A DNA stretch of 25,913 nucleotides, from positions 1 to 25,913 of the forward strand of contig CAYVME010000014.1 of the NCBI GenBank assembly GCA_964452415.1. The letters run 5' to 3'. Shown here one piece after another: positions 7,840 through 16,018 of this stretch (position 1 is the first letter of the stretch; every line of letters starts with the position of its first letter). Origin of the DNA: UBA12068 sp964452415 (GTDB taxonomy: Bacteria > Patescibacteriota > Minisyncoccia > Moranbacterales > GWC2-37-73). A model generated the notes under the pieces. The model searched no databases, was not told where the DNA came from, and saw only the letters and a list, made by a program, of their open reading frames with translations. The position numbers were made by a program, and so were the translations under genes.

Positions 7840-8975
7840 AAAGTGAGGGTTTCGCGAGCAGATGTTCGCCAGTTGAATCTCACAGACTGCCTGGATCCCA
7901 TTTGAGAAAGACTGGCATGGAGCTCACGATTAAGGAGAATTTCCTTCATGGCCAGAAAAAGTTCGTCTGGCTTGTCAGGATCAATCATGATTGCACCCTG
8001 ATCCACAACCTCCGGTAGCGAAGAACCGTTGGAAGTAATCACTGGCACGCCAACCCTCATTGCTTCCAAAACTGGAATGCCAAAACCCTCAAAAAATGAT
8101 GGGTACACAAAAAGTGAAGCCAGGGTATACACCGCCGCCTTGTCCTGGCTCAAAATGCAACTCGTGAAAATGATGTCTTGCGTGAATTTCGCATTTCTCA
8201 TTTGATCCAAAATTTTTCCAATCTTCCAACCCTTGCCACCAGCAATCACCAACTTGTATTTGTCCAATTGTGGATTTCCAAGTGACCTCAATTTATCATA
8301 GGCCAGCACAATTGCTGGAATGTTTTTTCTTGGTTCAACCGTTCCTAGATAAAAAATGAAATTGAAAGGCAAATGATATTTCTCCTTCACCTCAATCAGT
8401 CTTGAATCATTGCGATCAAGTTCGGCAATTTCATCTGAAATTCCATTATACACTCGCTGGATTTTTTGCTCATCCACTCCATATAGATTAACAATGTCAT
8501 CCTTGGTGGAATCTGAAACTGCAATAATCTGATCCGCCCGCTTGCAAAGGCTTCGAGGATTCACAAAATGATGCCAAGTCCTTCGCTTGAGGGAAAAAGT
8601 TTCAGGGAAAATTTCAAATGAAAGATCGTGCACAGTGAGCAGAAGTTTTGTTTTTTTTGAAAGCGCCACAAAATTGATGTTTGGCATAAAAAAAACATCC
8701 ACTCCCCCGAGCATCGTGTCGACATGTGGCCAATGCAAATACCAAAAACAAAAATTGAGCAATTTATTTGGCCAGTGGAATCTTTTCACTTTCACATTCT
8801 TGAACCCGGAAAAAATCCGCTCATCAAAAGAGCCGTCATGATACGAATTGGAAAAAAGAATATATTCATTTTTCTTGTCCAATTCGAAAATATTCTCCAG
8901 AAGATTGATTGTATATTCTTCAACTCCGGTTCTCTTGCCGTCGCTCAGGCAGCGAATGTCAATTCCAATTTTCAT
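7821..8975 (-). CDS. GT4-family glycosyltransferase
   Basis: A 384-residue GT-B glycosyltransferase. The N-terminus MKIGIDIRCLSDGKRTGVEE is the acceptor-domain start typical of GT4 enzymes that act like mannosyl- or rhamnosyltransferases. The donor domain has FYLGTVEPRKNIPAIV and, near the C-terminus, EGFGIPVLE, the E-x7-E motif. It is related in layout to the protein at 5578-6702, but the two are clearly diverged and not a recent duplication. The sugar and acceptor are unknown. No SD is visible. A hairpin in the leader (8995-9017) lies about 20 bases before the ATG. The last codons fall in a short tandem repeat (7789-7839), so the extreme C-terminus (TNAD) may be repeat-derived. Confidence 0.92.
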   Translation of the reverse strand: MKIGIDIRCLSDGKRTGVEEYTINLLENIFELDKKNEYILFSNSYHDGSFDERIFSGFKNVKVKRFHWPNKLLNFCFWYLHWPHVDTMLGGVDVFFMPNINFVALSKKTKLLLTVHDLSFEIFPETFSLKRRTWHHFVNPRSLCKRADQIIAVSDSTKDDIVNLYGVDEQKIQRVYNGISDEIAELDRNDSRLIEVKEKYHLPFNFIFYLGTVEPRKNIPAIVLAYDKLRSLGNPQLDKYKLVIAGGKGWKIGKILDQMRNAKFTQDIIFTSCILSQDKAAVYTLASLFVYPSFFEGFGIPVLEAMRVGVPVITSNGSSLPEVVDQGAIMIDPDKPDELFLAMKEILLNRELHASLSQMGSRQSVRFNWRTSARETLTLLTNAD

Positions 8976-8994
8976 AACAGCTTTTTACTAAGTC

Positions 8995-9017
8995 AATAAC
9001 CATTTTTACTGGTTATT
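8995..9017 (-). other. Leader hairpin upstream of the GT4 gene
   Basis: AATAACCA (8995-9002) and TGGTTATT (9010-9017) are perfectly complementary with a seven-base loop. It lies between the divergent starts of the minus-strand glycosyltransferase (8975) and the plus-strand small gene (9170). There is no T run after it, so it is not a terminator. The role is unknown. Confidence 0.5.
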
Positions 9018-9050
9018 CCATCATACTCCCAAGTGCGACTTTGTGCACTA

Positions 9051-9079
9051 TTGACTTTTTGCCTATTTTGGAGTATAAT
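9051..9079 (+). promoter_or_regulatory. Promoter of the 87-residue small gene
   Basis: TTGACT (9051-9056), a 17-base spacer and a perfect TATAAT (9074-9079). The spacer ends TTTTGGAG, and the stretch from the -35 to the -10 resembles the promoter at 20872-20900, in front of another orphan small gene. Confidence 0.85.
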
Positions 9080-9169
9080 TGAATGTCGTAGCTTAAAATT
9101 TCAGTCAAATAAAAAGGCCTATTCTTAGGCAAAAATACAACTGGCAAAATACCCAGGGGGGACAACAAA

Positions 9170-9433
9170 ATGAAAAACGATTTGTTTAATGAGATAATAA
9201 AGGATGCCAGGGATTCAAAATCAGCAATTGTCATTGTTTTTAATTCGGGCACCTCGTACTATGTGCAGAATATCGCAAAGCAAGTAAAACAACCCCAAAC
9301 CGCTGAATACCATGTCTGTGTTATTATGCACACTGATAATGGGCTGATCATTAAAACAACAGTGGATGAAATTGAACACATTGCACTTCTCAATGCAGAA
9401 GAGTATGCAAAAAGATACACAGCAATTCTCTAG
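9170..9433 (+). CDS. Small protein of unknown function, possibly a small beta barrel
   Basis: An 87-residue acidic/basic mixed protein on the strand opposite to its neighbours. An N-terminal helix (about 1-14) is followed by alternating hydrophobic strands: SAIVIVFNSGTSYYV (18-32), YHVCVIMHTDNGLIIKT, then EIEHIAL. This strand pattern is reminiscent of small barrels such as Sm/Hfq-like or SH3-like folds, but no signature motif is present, so that is only a suggestion. The start is set by AGGGGGGAC a few bases before the ATG. It is a complete one-gene unit: promoter 9051-9079, a leader of about 85 bases holding a small hairpin (GCCTA/TAGGC), and a strong terminator. I do not recognise the family. 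Confidence 0.8.
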   Translation: MKNDLFNEIIKDARDSKSAIVIVFNSGTSYYVQNIAKQVKQPQTAEYHVCVIMHTDNGLIIKTTVDEIEHIALLNAEEYAKRYTAIL

Positions 9434-9455
9434 GAAGCCACAAAAGGTAAGTACG

Positions 9456-9503
9456 GGATGCAGTCATAGCAAAAAATCGCTAATGACTGCATCCTGTTTT
9501 TTT
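9456..9503 (+). terminator. Intrinsic terminator of the 87-residue small gene
   Basis: GGATGCAGTCAT (9456-9467) pairs with ATGACTGCATCC (9483-9494), with inner AGC/GCT pairs, then a T run at 9496-9503. It starts 23 bases after the stop codon. Confidence 0.93.
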
Positions 9504-9534
9504 ATTGCCAATTTCCTTGATGATTGATGACCGA

Positions 9535-10635
9535 TTACTGATGACTTTTTACCGCTTCCTCAATAAATTCTTTCATTTTTTGTTTGAAGATTTCTCGATC
9601 AAATTTGAGAACTTTTGAGCGAATATATTCACTTTCAAAAGAAAGTTTTTGAAATTTTTGCACCGCTTTGGCAACTGCAGATGGAGTCTGCTCATCAAAG
9701 AACACACCCATCGTTTTTTCTTCCATGTGCTCGGGAATGTCTCCACCACGAAATGCAATCAAAGGTTTTCCGGATGAAAGCGCTTCAATTGCCACAATTC
9801 CAAAATCCTCTTCTTGAGGAAAAATGACCGCCTGACAATTGGCATAATATTTTTTGAGCTCCTGGTCTTCAACTCTGCCCAAAAACTCAACGGTTGGACC
9901 TGCAATTTTTTTAAGTCTTTCCAGCTCCGGTCCGCGACCAATAATCTTGAGCGGGAGTTTCAAATCATTAAGAGCTTTAATTGCCACAGAGTGTCTTTTG
10001 TATGCAATGAGTCTTCCAACCATTAGAAAATATTCTTGTTTTTCAGTTTTTTCGATTATGGAAAAACTTTTTGTGTCCACCGGAGGATGAATCACGGTTG
10101 AGTCTTTGCGATAATATTTTTTGATTCTTCTGGACACGAAATTTGAATTTGCAATGAAAACATCAACCCTTTCGGCGCTAACCCTATCCCAAAGACGAAT
10201 ATAATTCATGGCAAAAGGAATCATTTTTTTGATAATTCTTGGGAAATAAAAATCGCGAGTATACTTTTGACAATCATCCCAAGCATATCGCATCGGAGTG
10301 TGCATATAGCAAATATGCAAAGTTTCAGGACCAGTTATTATCCCTTTGGCATAGCTTGAAGAATCAGAAACCACCACATCATAGGCAGAAAAATCAAATT
10401 GCTCAATTGCTGGAGGCATCAGAAGCGGAAAAACCCTGTGCCATGATTTGGCAAAAGGAAATTTCTGCAGATATGAAGTATAAATTTTTTTGTCCTCAAA
10501 AACACCATGCATCGCATCTCTGTTGTGCAAAATTGTATAAATTGGAGCATACGGATAGATCTCACAAAGACACTCAAGCACGCGCTCAGCGCCACCATAT
10601 TGCACCAAATAATCATGAACGAAAGCAATACGCAT
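9535..10635 (-). CDS. GT4-family glycosyltransferase
   Basis: A 366-residue GT-B glycosyltransferase. MRIAFVHDYLVQYGGAERVL at the start is the typical opening of a GT4 subgroup found in O-antigen and exopolysaccharide clusters. The donor-domain motif is FPQEEDFGIVAIEALSSGKP, where an acidic residue followed by GIVAIE stands in for E-x7-E. It is cytoplasmic or peripheral, transferring an unknown sugar during surface glycan assembly. It has no SD and no clear promoter. The RecJ gene lies directly upstream on the same strand (stop 10722), with a short tandem repeat in the gap. The stop codon lies in a GATGA-rich stretch (about 9519-9544) next to the terminator of the small plus-strand gene. Confidence 0.92.
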   Translation of the reverse strand: MRIAFVHDYLVQYGGAERVLECLCEIYPYAPIYTILHNRDAMHGVFEDKKIYTSYLQKFPFAKSWHRVFPLLMPPAIEQFDFSAYDVVVSDSSSYAKGIITGPETLHICYMHTPMRYAWDDCQKYTRDFYFPRIIKKMIPFAMNYIRLWDRVSAERVDVFIANSNFVSRRIKKYYRKDSTVIHPPVDTKSFSIIEKTEKQEYFLMVGRLIAYKRHSVAIKALNDLKLPLKIIGRGPELERLKKIAGPTVEFLGRVEDQELKKYYANCQAVIFPQEEDFGIVAIEALSSGKPLIAFRGGDIPEHMEEKTMGVFFDEQTPSAVAKAVQKFQKLSFESEYIRSKVLKFDREIFKQKMKEFIEEAVKSHQ

Positions 10636-10683
10636 AAATAGCTGAAAGCTAAAAGTCGAAAGCCTTTAAAGCTAGCATGCTTT

Positions 10684-10717
10684 GGACTTTATGGACTTTT
10701 GACTTTATGGACTTTAT
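10684..10717. repeat. Short tandem repeat, 8-9 base period
   Basis: Four consecutive units: GGACTTTAT, GGACTTTT, GACTTTAT, GGACTTTAT. It fills part of the 86-base gap between recJ and the glycosyltransferase. A related string TTATGGACTTTTGG occurs at about 25248-25261 in the dnaK-grpE gap. Confidence 0.8.
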
Positions 10718-10721
10718 ATTT

Positions 10722-12440
10722 TTATAGCACTTTCAAATCAACCAACATTAATTGAATTTTTTTATTCCCATTCCATTCATCCTTTTGAACATTGCAAGCA
10801 ATATCAACCTTGTTTCCGGCAACCACATGTTTGTACTTATCAAAACCATTGAAACTGACAGCTTCAAAAACTTTGGGTGAGCCGTCAGTCGGCGTCAAGA
10901 ACAACTTTATGTGCTTTTCTCCATTGCCCAAGACTCTTTTTTCTTGCACAATCAAATTTCGCATTGCCAAAATTGGCTCGGTGTTTCCTTCGCCAAAGGG
11001 CATGAGTTTTTCCAAGTCCTCCACCAACTCGAAATCAACATCACTCCCGCCAACTTCCCCGTCGATCTTTATTTCTATTGCCAAATCCGTTCCTTCAAGT
11101 TTTTGACTGATGAGCTGGTTCATTTTCTCATAGAATTTCTCAAGATTCTCATTTTTCACGGTCACTCCTGCAGCTTGAGAATGTCCGCCATGACGCACCA
11201 AGAGCTCCTTGCATTCTCCTATGGTCTCAATAATATTAATCTGCGGAATGCTTCGAAATGACCCCTTGCTTTCACCTTCACTTTTTTGAAAAATTGCAGT
11301 TGGCTTGTTGAATTGTTGCACAATTTTTCCAGCCACCAATCCAACCACGCCAATTGGAAAATGCTCTCCAACTGCAAAAATAAATTTCTTGTCCTTGAAC
11401 ATGTTCTCGGCCAAAATTTTAACTTCATCCACAATTTTTTGAGTGACTTTTTGCCTTTCAGTGTTGCTCGCCTCAAGCTCCAAGGCAAAAACTCTGGCCT
11501 TGGCAGTGTCTTTTTCCACAATCAAATTGTATGCCAAGTTTGCATGGTCAATTCTGCCAGCAGCATTGATTCTTGGTGCAATATAAAAAGAAACTTTCTT
11601 GGTGTCAGGCAAAGAATTTTCATCAATCGTGATTCTGCCAACCACAAACATTTCATGCAGACCAACTCTTCTTGTTTTGGAAAGAACAGTCAATCCATAT
11701 TTCACGAAAAGACGATTTTCCCCAATCAAAGGAACACAATCAGCAATTGTTCCAATTGCAACCAAATCAAGCATCCATTTTGAAAATTGAATTTTTTCTG
11801 GCAAAAGTTTTTGAAAAACAGCTTGCACAACCTTGAACGCAACTCCGACTCCAGCCAAATCTGCAAAAGGATAGCCACAGTTTTCCTGATGAGGATTTAT
11901 GATGGCAAAAGCCTTTGGCAATTGAGTTGGCACATGATGATGATCAGTGATGATAACATCAATTCCCACTTCTTTTGCTCTTTCAACCTCAGCAATGCTT
12001 GTTATTCCACAATCAACGGTGATGACCAGTTTCACATTCTTCTGGGCAAACATTTCTATTGCGCTGCTGTTCATGCTGTAACCTTCTGTTCGCTTGTTTG
12101 GAATGTACACCTCAGATTCAAGACCAAGCAAATCAAAAGTTTCTTTCAGAATTGCGGAAGATGTTATTCCGTCAGCGTCATAGTCACCAAAGATAACAAC
12201 CTTTTCTTTTTGATCGCACGCCTTTTTGATTCGATCAACAACTTTTTCCATATCACAAAAAAGAAACGGGTCCGGAGAATCCGTTTCATAATTTGGAAAA
12301 ACAAATTGATTCAATTCTTTTTCTTCTTTCAACCCCCTGGAAAGAAGGATTTGAACGACCAGAGGATGAATTTTTCCGCCAGCCAAAGAAGAATATTCGG
12401 ATGGGATTTCTACGGATTCTGCAACGGTCCATTTTGCCAT
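10722..12440 (-). CDS. recJ: Single-stranded-DNA exonuclease RecJ
   Basis: A 572-residue DHH/DHHA1 phosphoesterase of normal RecJ length. The metal-binding motifs are intact: GDYDADGITSSA (85-96), VDCGITS (142-148) and DHH at 166-168. INPHQENCGYPFADLAGVGV follows, and the DHHA1 glycine-rich motif GGHSQAAG is in the C-terminal half. RecJ degrades single-stranded DNA 5' to 3' in recombination and in mismatch and base-excision repair, and uses Mn/Mg ions. The start is the ATG giving MAKWTV. No SD is visible, and the upstream gap contains A/T-rich tandem repeats instead of an obvious promoter. Identification is very secure. Confidence 0.97.
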   Translation of the reverse strand: MAKWTVAESVEIPSEYSSLAGGKIHPLVVQILLSRGLKEEKELNQFVFPNYETDSPDPFLFCDMEKVVDRIKKACDQKEKVVIFGDYDADGITSSAILKETFDLLGLESEVYIPNKRTEGYSMNSSAIEMFAQKNVKLVITVDCGITSIAEVERAKEVGIDVIITDHHHVPTQLPKAFAIINPHQENCGYPFADLAGVGVAFKVVQAVFQKLLPEKIQFSKWMLDLVAIGTIADCVPLIGENRLFVKYGLTVLSKTRRVGLHEMFVVGRITIDENSLPDTKKVSFYIAPRINAAGRIDHANLAYNLIVEKDTAKARVFALELEASNTERQKVTQKIVDEVKILAENMFKDKKFIFAVGEHFPIGVVGLVAGKIVQQFNKPTAIFQKSEGESKGSFRSIPQINIIETIGECKELLVRHGGHSQAAGVTVKNENLEKFYEKMNQLISQKLEGTDLAIEIKIDGEVGGSDVDFELVEDLEKLMPFGEGNTEPILAMRNLIVQEKRVLGNGEKHIKLFLTPTDGSPKVFEAVSFNGFDKYKHVVAGNKVDIACNVQKDEWNGNKKIQLMLVDLKVL

Positions 12441-12453
12441 AATAATTCGTATT

Positions 12454-12480
12454 TAGTATATAGTATATAGTATATAGTAT
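12454..12480. repeat. Tandem 7-base repeat (TAGTATA)
   Basis: TAGTATA occurs three times followed by TAGTAT, directly upstream of the recJ start codon, and runs into TTTCGTATG. It contributes several TATA-like hexamers but no clear -35. Confidence 0.85.
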
Positions 12481-12610
12481 TTCGTATGATGCGTCTTTTC
12501 AAAATTCAAATTACTCAGTATTTCAGTATACCGCATTTTTGAAAATAAAGAAAACAACAAAAATACAGGCAAAGATTTGTCTTTTGATAGTTTTTTTAAT
12601 AAAAACATTA

Positions 12611-12638
12611 TACGAAATACGAGATACGAAATACGAGA
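12611..12638. repeat. Exact tandem 14-base repeat
   Basis: TACGAAATACGAGA occurs twice in tandem with no mismatch, just beyond the stop codon of the receiver-like gene. The core ATACGAAAT is the reverse complement of the ATTTCGTAT next to the repeat at 12454-12480, so the 207-base gap carries inverted short-repeat arrays at its two ends. Confidence 0.85.
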
Positions 12639-12647
12639 AACTTTCTG

Positions 12648-13208
12648 TTATCCGCATTTCGGACAAACAATCCTGGCTTCAAATTTTCGCTCACTCGCAT
12701 TTGTTAATTTCATTTTCAATTCGAGTTTTTCTTGACATTTTGGACACTTTAGACCATCCTGCAAACCAAGATCTTTCAGTAATTGCTGAGCGTCGAAAGC
12801 AAGTGGATTCATCTCGACAACATATTCATCATTTGTTTTCGCAAGAATAGTATTGATTCTATTTATAACCTCAACTGGAGTCGTTGTTCCTCTGACGATA
12901 AAATCTTTAACCCCAAGAGTGTTGGCTCTCATCCTATCTTCTTCTCTGCCCATGTGCGATGAAATAACAATCGGAATGTTGGAGGTCATCACTGTTTTTT
13001 GCAGCAATTCAATCATGGAGAAACCGTCCATTCTCGGCATCACAATCCCGGTGAAAATAAGATCGGGCAATTCCTTGGTGGCTTTGTCCAAACCTTCAAT
13101 TCCATCCCCTGCCTGCAAAACTTCAAAATTTGCATTTTCAAAAACCTCACTATACAAATCAATCAAATCCTTATCATCATCAACCAAAAGTATTTTTCTT
13201 TTCTCCAT
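12648..13208 (-). CDS. Degenerate receiver domain fused to a zinc ribbon
   Basis: 186 residues. Residues 1-125 have the CheY-like receiver fold: the acidic pocket DDD at 10-12, MPRMDG at 57-62, and a Ser-Ser at the switch position in PIVISSHMG. The phospho-acceptor Asp is missing: the expected LLD reads FTG, putting Gly at 54. The conserved Lys-Pro near the end of the domain is replaced by VRGT. After a linker, CPKC (155-158) and CPKC (182-185) form a predicted zinc ribbon at the extreme C-terminus. No DNA-binding domain or kinase is next to it. It is probably a phosphorylation-independent regulator or adaptor; the role is unknown. No SD. It starts 26 bases beyond the stop of the synthetase gene, so the two are likely co-transcribed. 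Confidence 0.85.
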   Translation of the reverse strand: MEKRKILLVDDDKDLIDLYSEVFENANFEVLQAGDGIEGLDKATKELPDLIFTGIVMPRMDGFSMIELLQKTVMTSNIPIVISSHMGREEDRMRANTLGVKDFIVRGTTTPVEVINRINTILAKTNDEYVVEMNPLAFDAQQLLKDLGLQDGLKCPKCQEKLELKMKLTNASERKFEARIVCPKCG

Positions 13209-13234
13209 AATATTTCTATATTCTTAAAAAATTA

Positions 13235-15316
13235 TTAAATGATTATTTTAATATCCACAGCTGAAGCTCTTCTCTTGTCATTATAAATAAAAAGTGGATT
13301 AATATCAAACTCCTTGACCTGGGGATTCTCCTGGGCAAATGCAATCAAACCAGAAATTATTTTGACCATCGCTTCGGTGTCATATGCTTCTTGCCCCCTG
13401 GTTTTCGTGAACAAAAATCCCAATTGTCCATTTTCGAGCGAATTTTTGATCTCATCCTGCGACATTGGCGGAATGATAAAATTTATCTTATTGAAAATTT
13501 CAGCATAAATTCCACCCAAGCCATACATCACAACTGGACCAAAAATTTCATCCCTCTTAATTCCAAGAATAATTTCTATTTGCTTGCTTTGAAGCGGTTG
13601 AAGCACAAATCTTTCCTTCGGGAAATTTTTTCGTAGTTTCTTGATGGCCAACTCCAATTCCTTTCTATCTTGAATTCCCACGATTAAGGCTTGCTTATCT
13701 GATTTATGCAAAACCTTATCACTATCAACTTTAAGGACTGCTGGATATTGAATTTTTTGAGGAATTTTTTGTTTTGGCAAAATGGCATGCGACAAAACCG
13801 CAGGGACTCCATACATGCTCATCACATCCGAGGCTTCATCAAAAAAGAGCGCGCTTCTTTTTTCTTTTTTGGCATTTGCAATGACTCCACTGACAAAATT
13901 CATCCTTGTCACATTATTTTTCCTTTTTTCACTTGCAATATCCTTCTTTGAACTTTGCTTTTTCCATTTGTAATATGCATCCAAGCAGTTGACAGCTCTT
14001 TCAGGAAAATCGAAATTAACAATCCCATTTTCGCGCAATCCCAAAATCGCATCTGCAACTTTCTCTCCGCCAACGAAAGAACTCAGCATGATTTTTTTGG
14101 ATTTTTTTCCAAATTTAATCACAACCTGGGCAATTTCATTAACTGGAGTCTGATCTTGCGGAGTTAGAATGCTCAAAATTGTTCCGATGCTGTCATCTTT
14201 TTCCAAGATTTTCAAAATATTTTCGTAGCGGTCCTCCTTGGCATCACCAAGCAAGTCAATTGGGTTGTGCACGGATGATTCCTCAGGCAATTTGCTCGCC
14301 AAAAGTTGGCTTTGTTTCTCAGAAAATTCACACAGCTGGATTTCTTTTTTCTCAAAAGCGTCAGTGGCCAACACTCCGACTCCACCAGCGTTTGTGATGA
14401 CGGCCACTTTATTGTTTTTTGGCGCCTCATTCATTGAGAGCAAAGAGATCAGATCAAAAAAATGTTCCAGATCATTGGCTCGCAAAATTCCAGCTTTTTC
14501 AAAAGCACTGTCTGTGATGGCATCACTTCCGGCCAATGCTCCAGTGTGCGAAGAAATTGCTTCCTGCGCTTTGGAACTCTTGCCTGCTTTCAAGATAACG
14601 ATTGGCTTCTTTTTGGAAACTCGCAAAGCCATTTCGATGAAAGCTTGGCCATTTTTAATTCCTTCGAGATACATTGCAATCACTTTTGTTTTTGAGTCTT
14701 TTTCGAAATATTCCAAAAGCTCAGTCTCATCAAGTTGCATTTTGTTGCCCACGGAAATAATCGATGAAAAAGCCAGGTTTTTTTGCTTGGCAATATCCAT
14801 GAGCGACACTGCAATCGCTCCAGATTGTGAGACAAAAGCAATATTCCCACTTCTTGGCATTCCTGAAGCAAATGAGGCATTCAATTTTATTGCTGGAGAA
14901 ATAAAGCCCAAACAATTTGGTCCAAGAATTGTCAACCCATTTTTTTGAGCAATTTCCAATAATTCTCTTTCTCTTTCCTCTCCTTCTTTTCCAATTTCAG
15001 CAAAACCAGCCGAGATGATGACAAAATTCTTGATTTTCTTGGCACTTTGAGCAATCATGTCCACCACAAACTTTGCCGGAACTGAAATGATAGCCAGATC
15101 TATATCATCTTCCACATCATCGACATTTGCATAACATTTTTGCTCGTACAAAGTTTCATATGATTGATTAACCAAGAAAACCTTGCCCCTGTAACCAAGT
15201 TCACGAATATTTTGCGTGATCACAGTTCCAACTTTTCCCTCCTTGTTTGAAGCCCCAATAATCGCAATCGATTTCGGAACAAAAAGACTCTCTAATTTTG
15301 TTTTTTGCATGAACAT
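13235..15316 (-). CDS. ADP-forming acetyl-CoA synthetase (fused alpha-beta)
   Basis: A 693-residue acyl-CoA synthetase (NDP-forming). Order of domains: CoA-binding Rossmann domain (about 8-130, with SIAIIGASNKEGKVG), succinyl-CoA-synthetase-like domains with SSHTGALAG (255-263; His257 is the expected phosphohistidine), then an ATP-grasp beta part (about 485-693) with LKVDSDKVLHKSD. The enzyme turns acetyl-CoA plus ADP and phosphate into acetate, CoA and ATP, a common substrate-level ATP source in fermentative archaea and CPR bacteria. After HKSD the usual glycine pair is replaced by KQAL, a deviation worth comparing. The frame starts MFMQK; the second ATG is an equal candidate. No SD. The prepilin gene lies 35 bases upstream on the same strand, and the receiver-like gene follows closely. 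Confidence 0.92.
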   Translation of the reverse strand: MFMQKTKLESLFVPKSIAIIGASNKEGKVGTVITQNIRELGYRGKVFLVNQSYETLYEQKCYANVDDVEDDIDLAIISVPAKFVVDMIAQSAKKIKNFVIISAGFAEIGKEGEERERELLEIAQKNGLTILGPNCLGFISPAIKLNASFASGMPRSGNIAFVSQSGAIAVSLMDIAKQKNLAFSSIISVGNKMQLDETELLEYFEKDSKTKVIAMYLEGIKNGQAFIEMALRVSKKKPIVILKAGKSSKAQEAISSHTGALAGSDAITDSAFEKAGILRANDLEHFFDLISLLSMNEAPKNNKVAVITNAGGVGVLATDAFEKKEIQLCEFSEKQSQLLASKLPEESSVHNPIDLLGDAKEDRYENILKILEKDDSIGTILSILTPQDQTPVNEIAQVVIKFGKKSKKIMLSSFVGGEKVADAILGLRENGIVNFDFPERAVNCLDAYYKWKKQSSKKDIASEKRKNNVTRMNFVSGVIANAKKEKRSALFFDEASDVMSMYGVPAVLSHAILPKQKIPQKIQYPAVLKVDSDKVLHKSDKQALIVGIQDRKELELAIKKLRKNFPKERFVLQPLQSKQIEIILGIKRDEIFGPVVMYGLGGIYAEIFNKINFIIPPMSQDEIKNSLENGQLGFLFTKTRGQEAYDTEAMVKIISGLIAFAQENPQVKEFDINPLFIYNDKRRASAVDIKIII

Positions 15317-15351
15317 TTTTTGTTTTTTAAATAAGAGATAAATATGCCTTA

Positions 15352-15834
15352 TTAGTTTACAGTTTGGGTAATATTTCCACTTTCGGAAACAGAAACCGTG
15401 TAACTTTTGCCACCCTTTGTTAATATAAAATTAACCGGAAATGGAGTGGTTGTGGTTGTGGCCGTAGCTAATGGTGAAGTAAAAGTAACATTCGCTGATC
15501 CAGTAAATGTAACGCCTGATTTCAAGGTTTGAGTCATTGGGTTGCAACCAGTTACTGCGTATTGTCCAGGACTAGCAGAATCAACTGTTATAGTATAGGC
15601 ACATGGACCTGCAACAGTGCTATCTTTTTTCCCAGAAAGAGCGTCGTTTTTTTGAGAATTGATAATGGCAGAAAGTTTCAAGCCTTCAATTTCAAGTTCA
15701 GTTTCTGTTTTTTGATCCGAATCAAAACCTCTAAGTACAATTCCCGAGGATATTCCTATAATGGCAATAACAATAAGGAGTTCAACCAAAGAAAATCCCA
15801 GTTTCTTTGTTTTAAAGAATTTTATTTTGTTCAT
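15352..15834 (-). CDS. Type IV pilin-like prepilin
   Basis: 160 residues with a class III signal: a short basic leader, then KLG cut before FSLVELLIVIAIIGISSGIV. Glu at +5 and the hydrophobic N-terminal helix are intact. The remainder is a small Ser/Thr/Gly-rich globular domain with two Cys that could form a disulphide, as in GspH/FimT-like minor pseudopilins. It would be processed by a PilD-type peptidase and assembled into a pilus or used in DNA uptake; no assembly genes are in the window. AAGGA lies about 7 bases before the ATG, a moderate SD. The ADP-forming synthetase gene follows after 35 bases. Whether it is a major or minor pilin cannot be decided. Confidence 0.93.
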   Translation of the reverse strand: MNKIKFFKTKKLGFSLVELLIVIAIIGISSGIVLRGFDSDQKTETELEIEGLKLSAIINSQKNDALSGKKDSTVAGPCAYTITVDSASPGQYAVTGCNPMTQTLKSGVTFTGSANVTFTSPLATATTTTTPFPVNFILTKGGKSYTVSVSESGNITQTVN

Positions 15835-15943
15835 TTTTGTTTCCTTGTTAAATTATATTTAATAATACTATTTAACCTGGATTTTTTATTTTTTAAATTG
15901 GTTTTTCAATGGGTTAATTATACATCTTTTTTGATTCTTGCGC

Positions 15944-15974
15944 AAAAAATTTGCAATTCGTTTCAGCGAATTAC
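15944..15974 (-). terminator. Intrinsic terminator of dnaJ
   Basis: On the minus strand GTAATTCG pairs with CGAATTGC (15967-15974 with 15953-15960; one G-U pair) across a six-base loop, followed by AAATTTTTT. It lies about 45 bases after the dnaJ stop. The stem is A/T-rich, so termination may be partial. Confidence 0.6.
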
Positions 15975-16018
15975 GATTTTTGAGAAGCCAGACCCCCGTT
16001 TCCAAGAATGCATACTTT

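Noticed and set aside
11286..11783. 165-codon plus-strand frame inside recJ
   Set aside because: Antisense shadow of a well-conserved gene, without ribosome-binding site or promoter.
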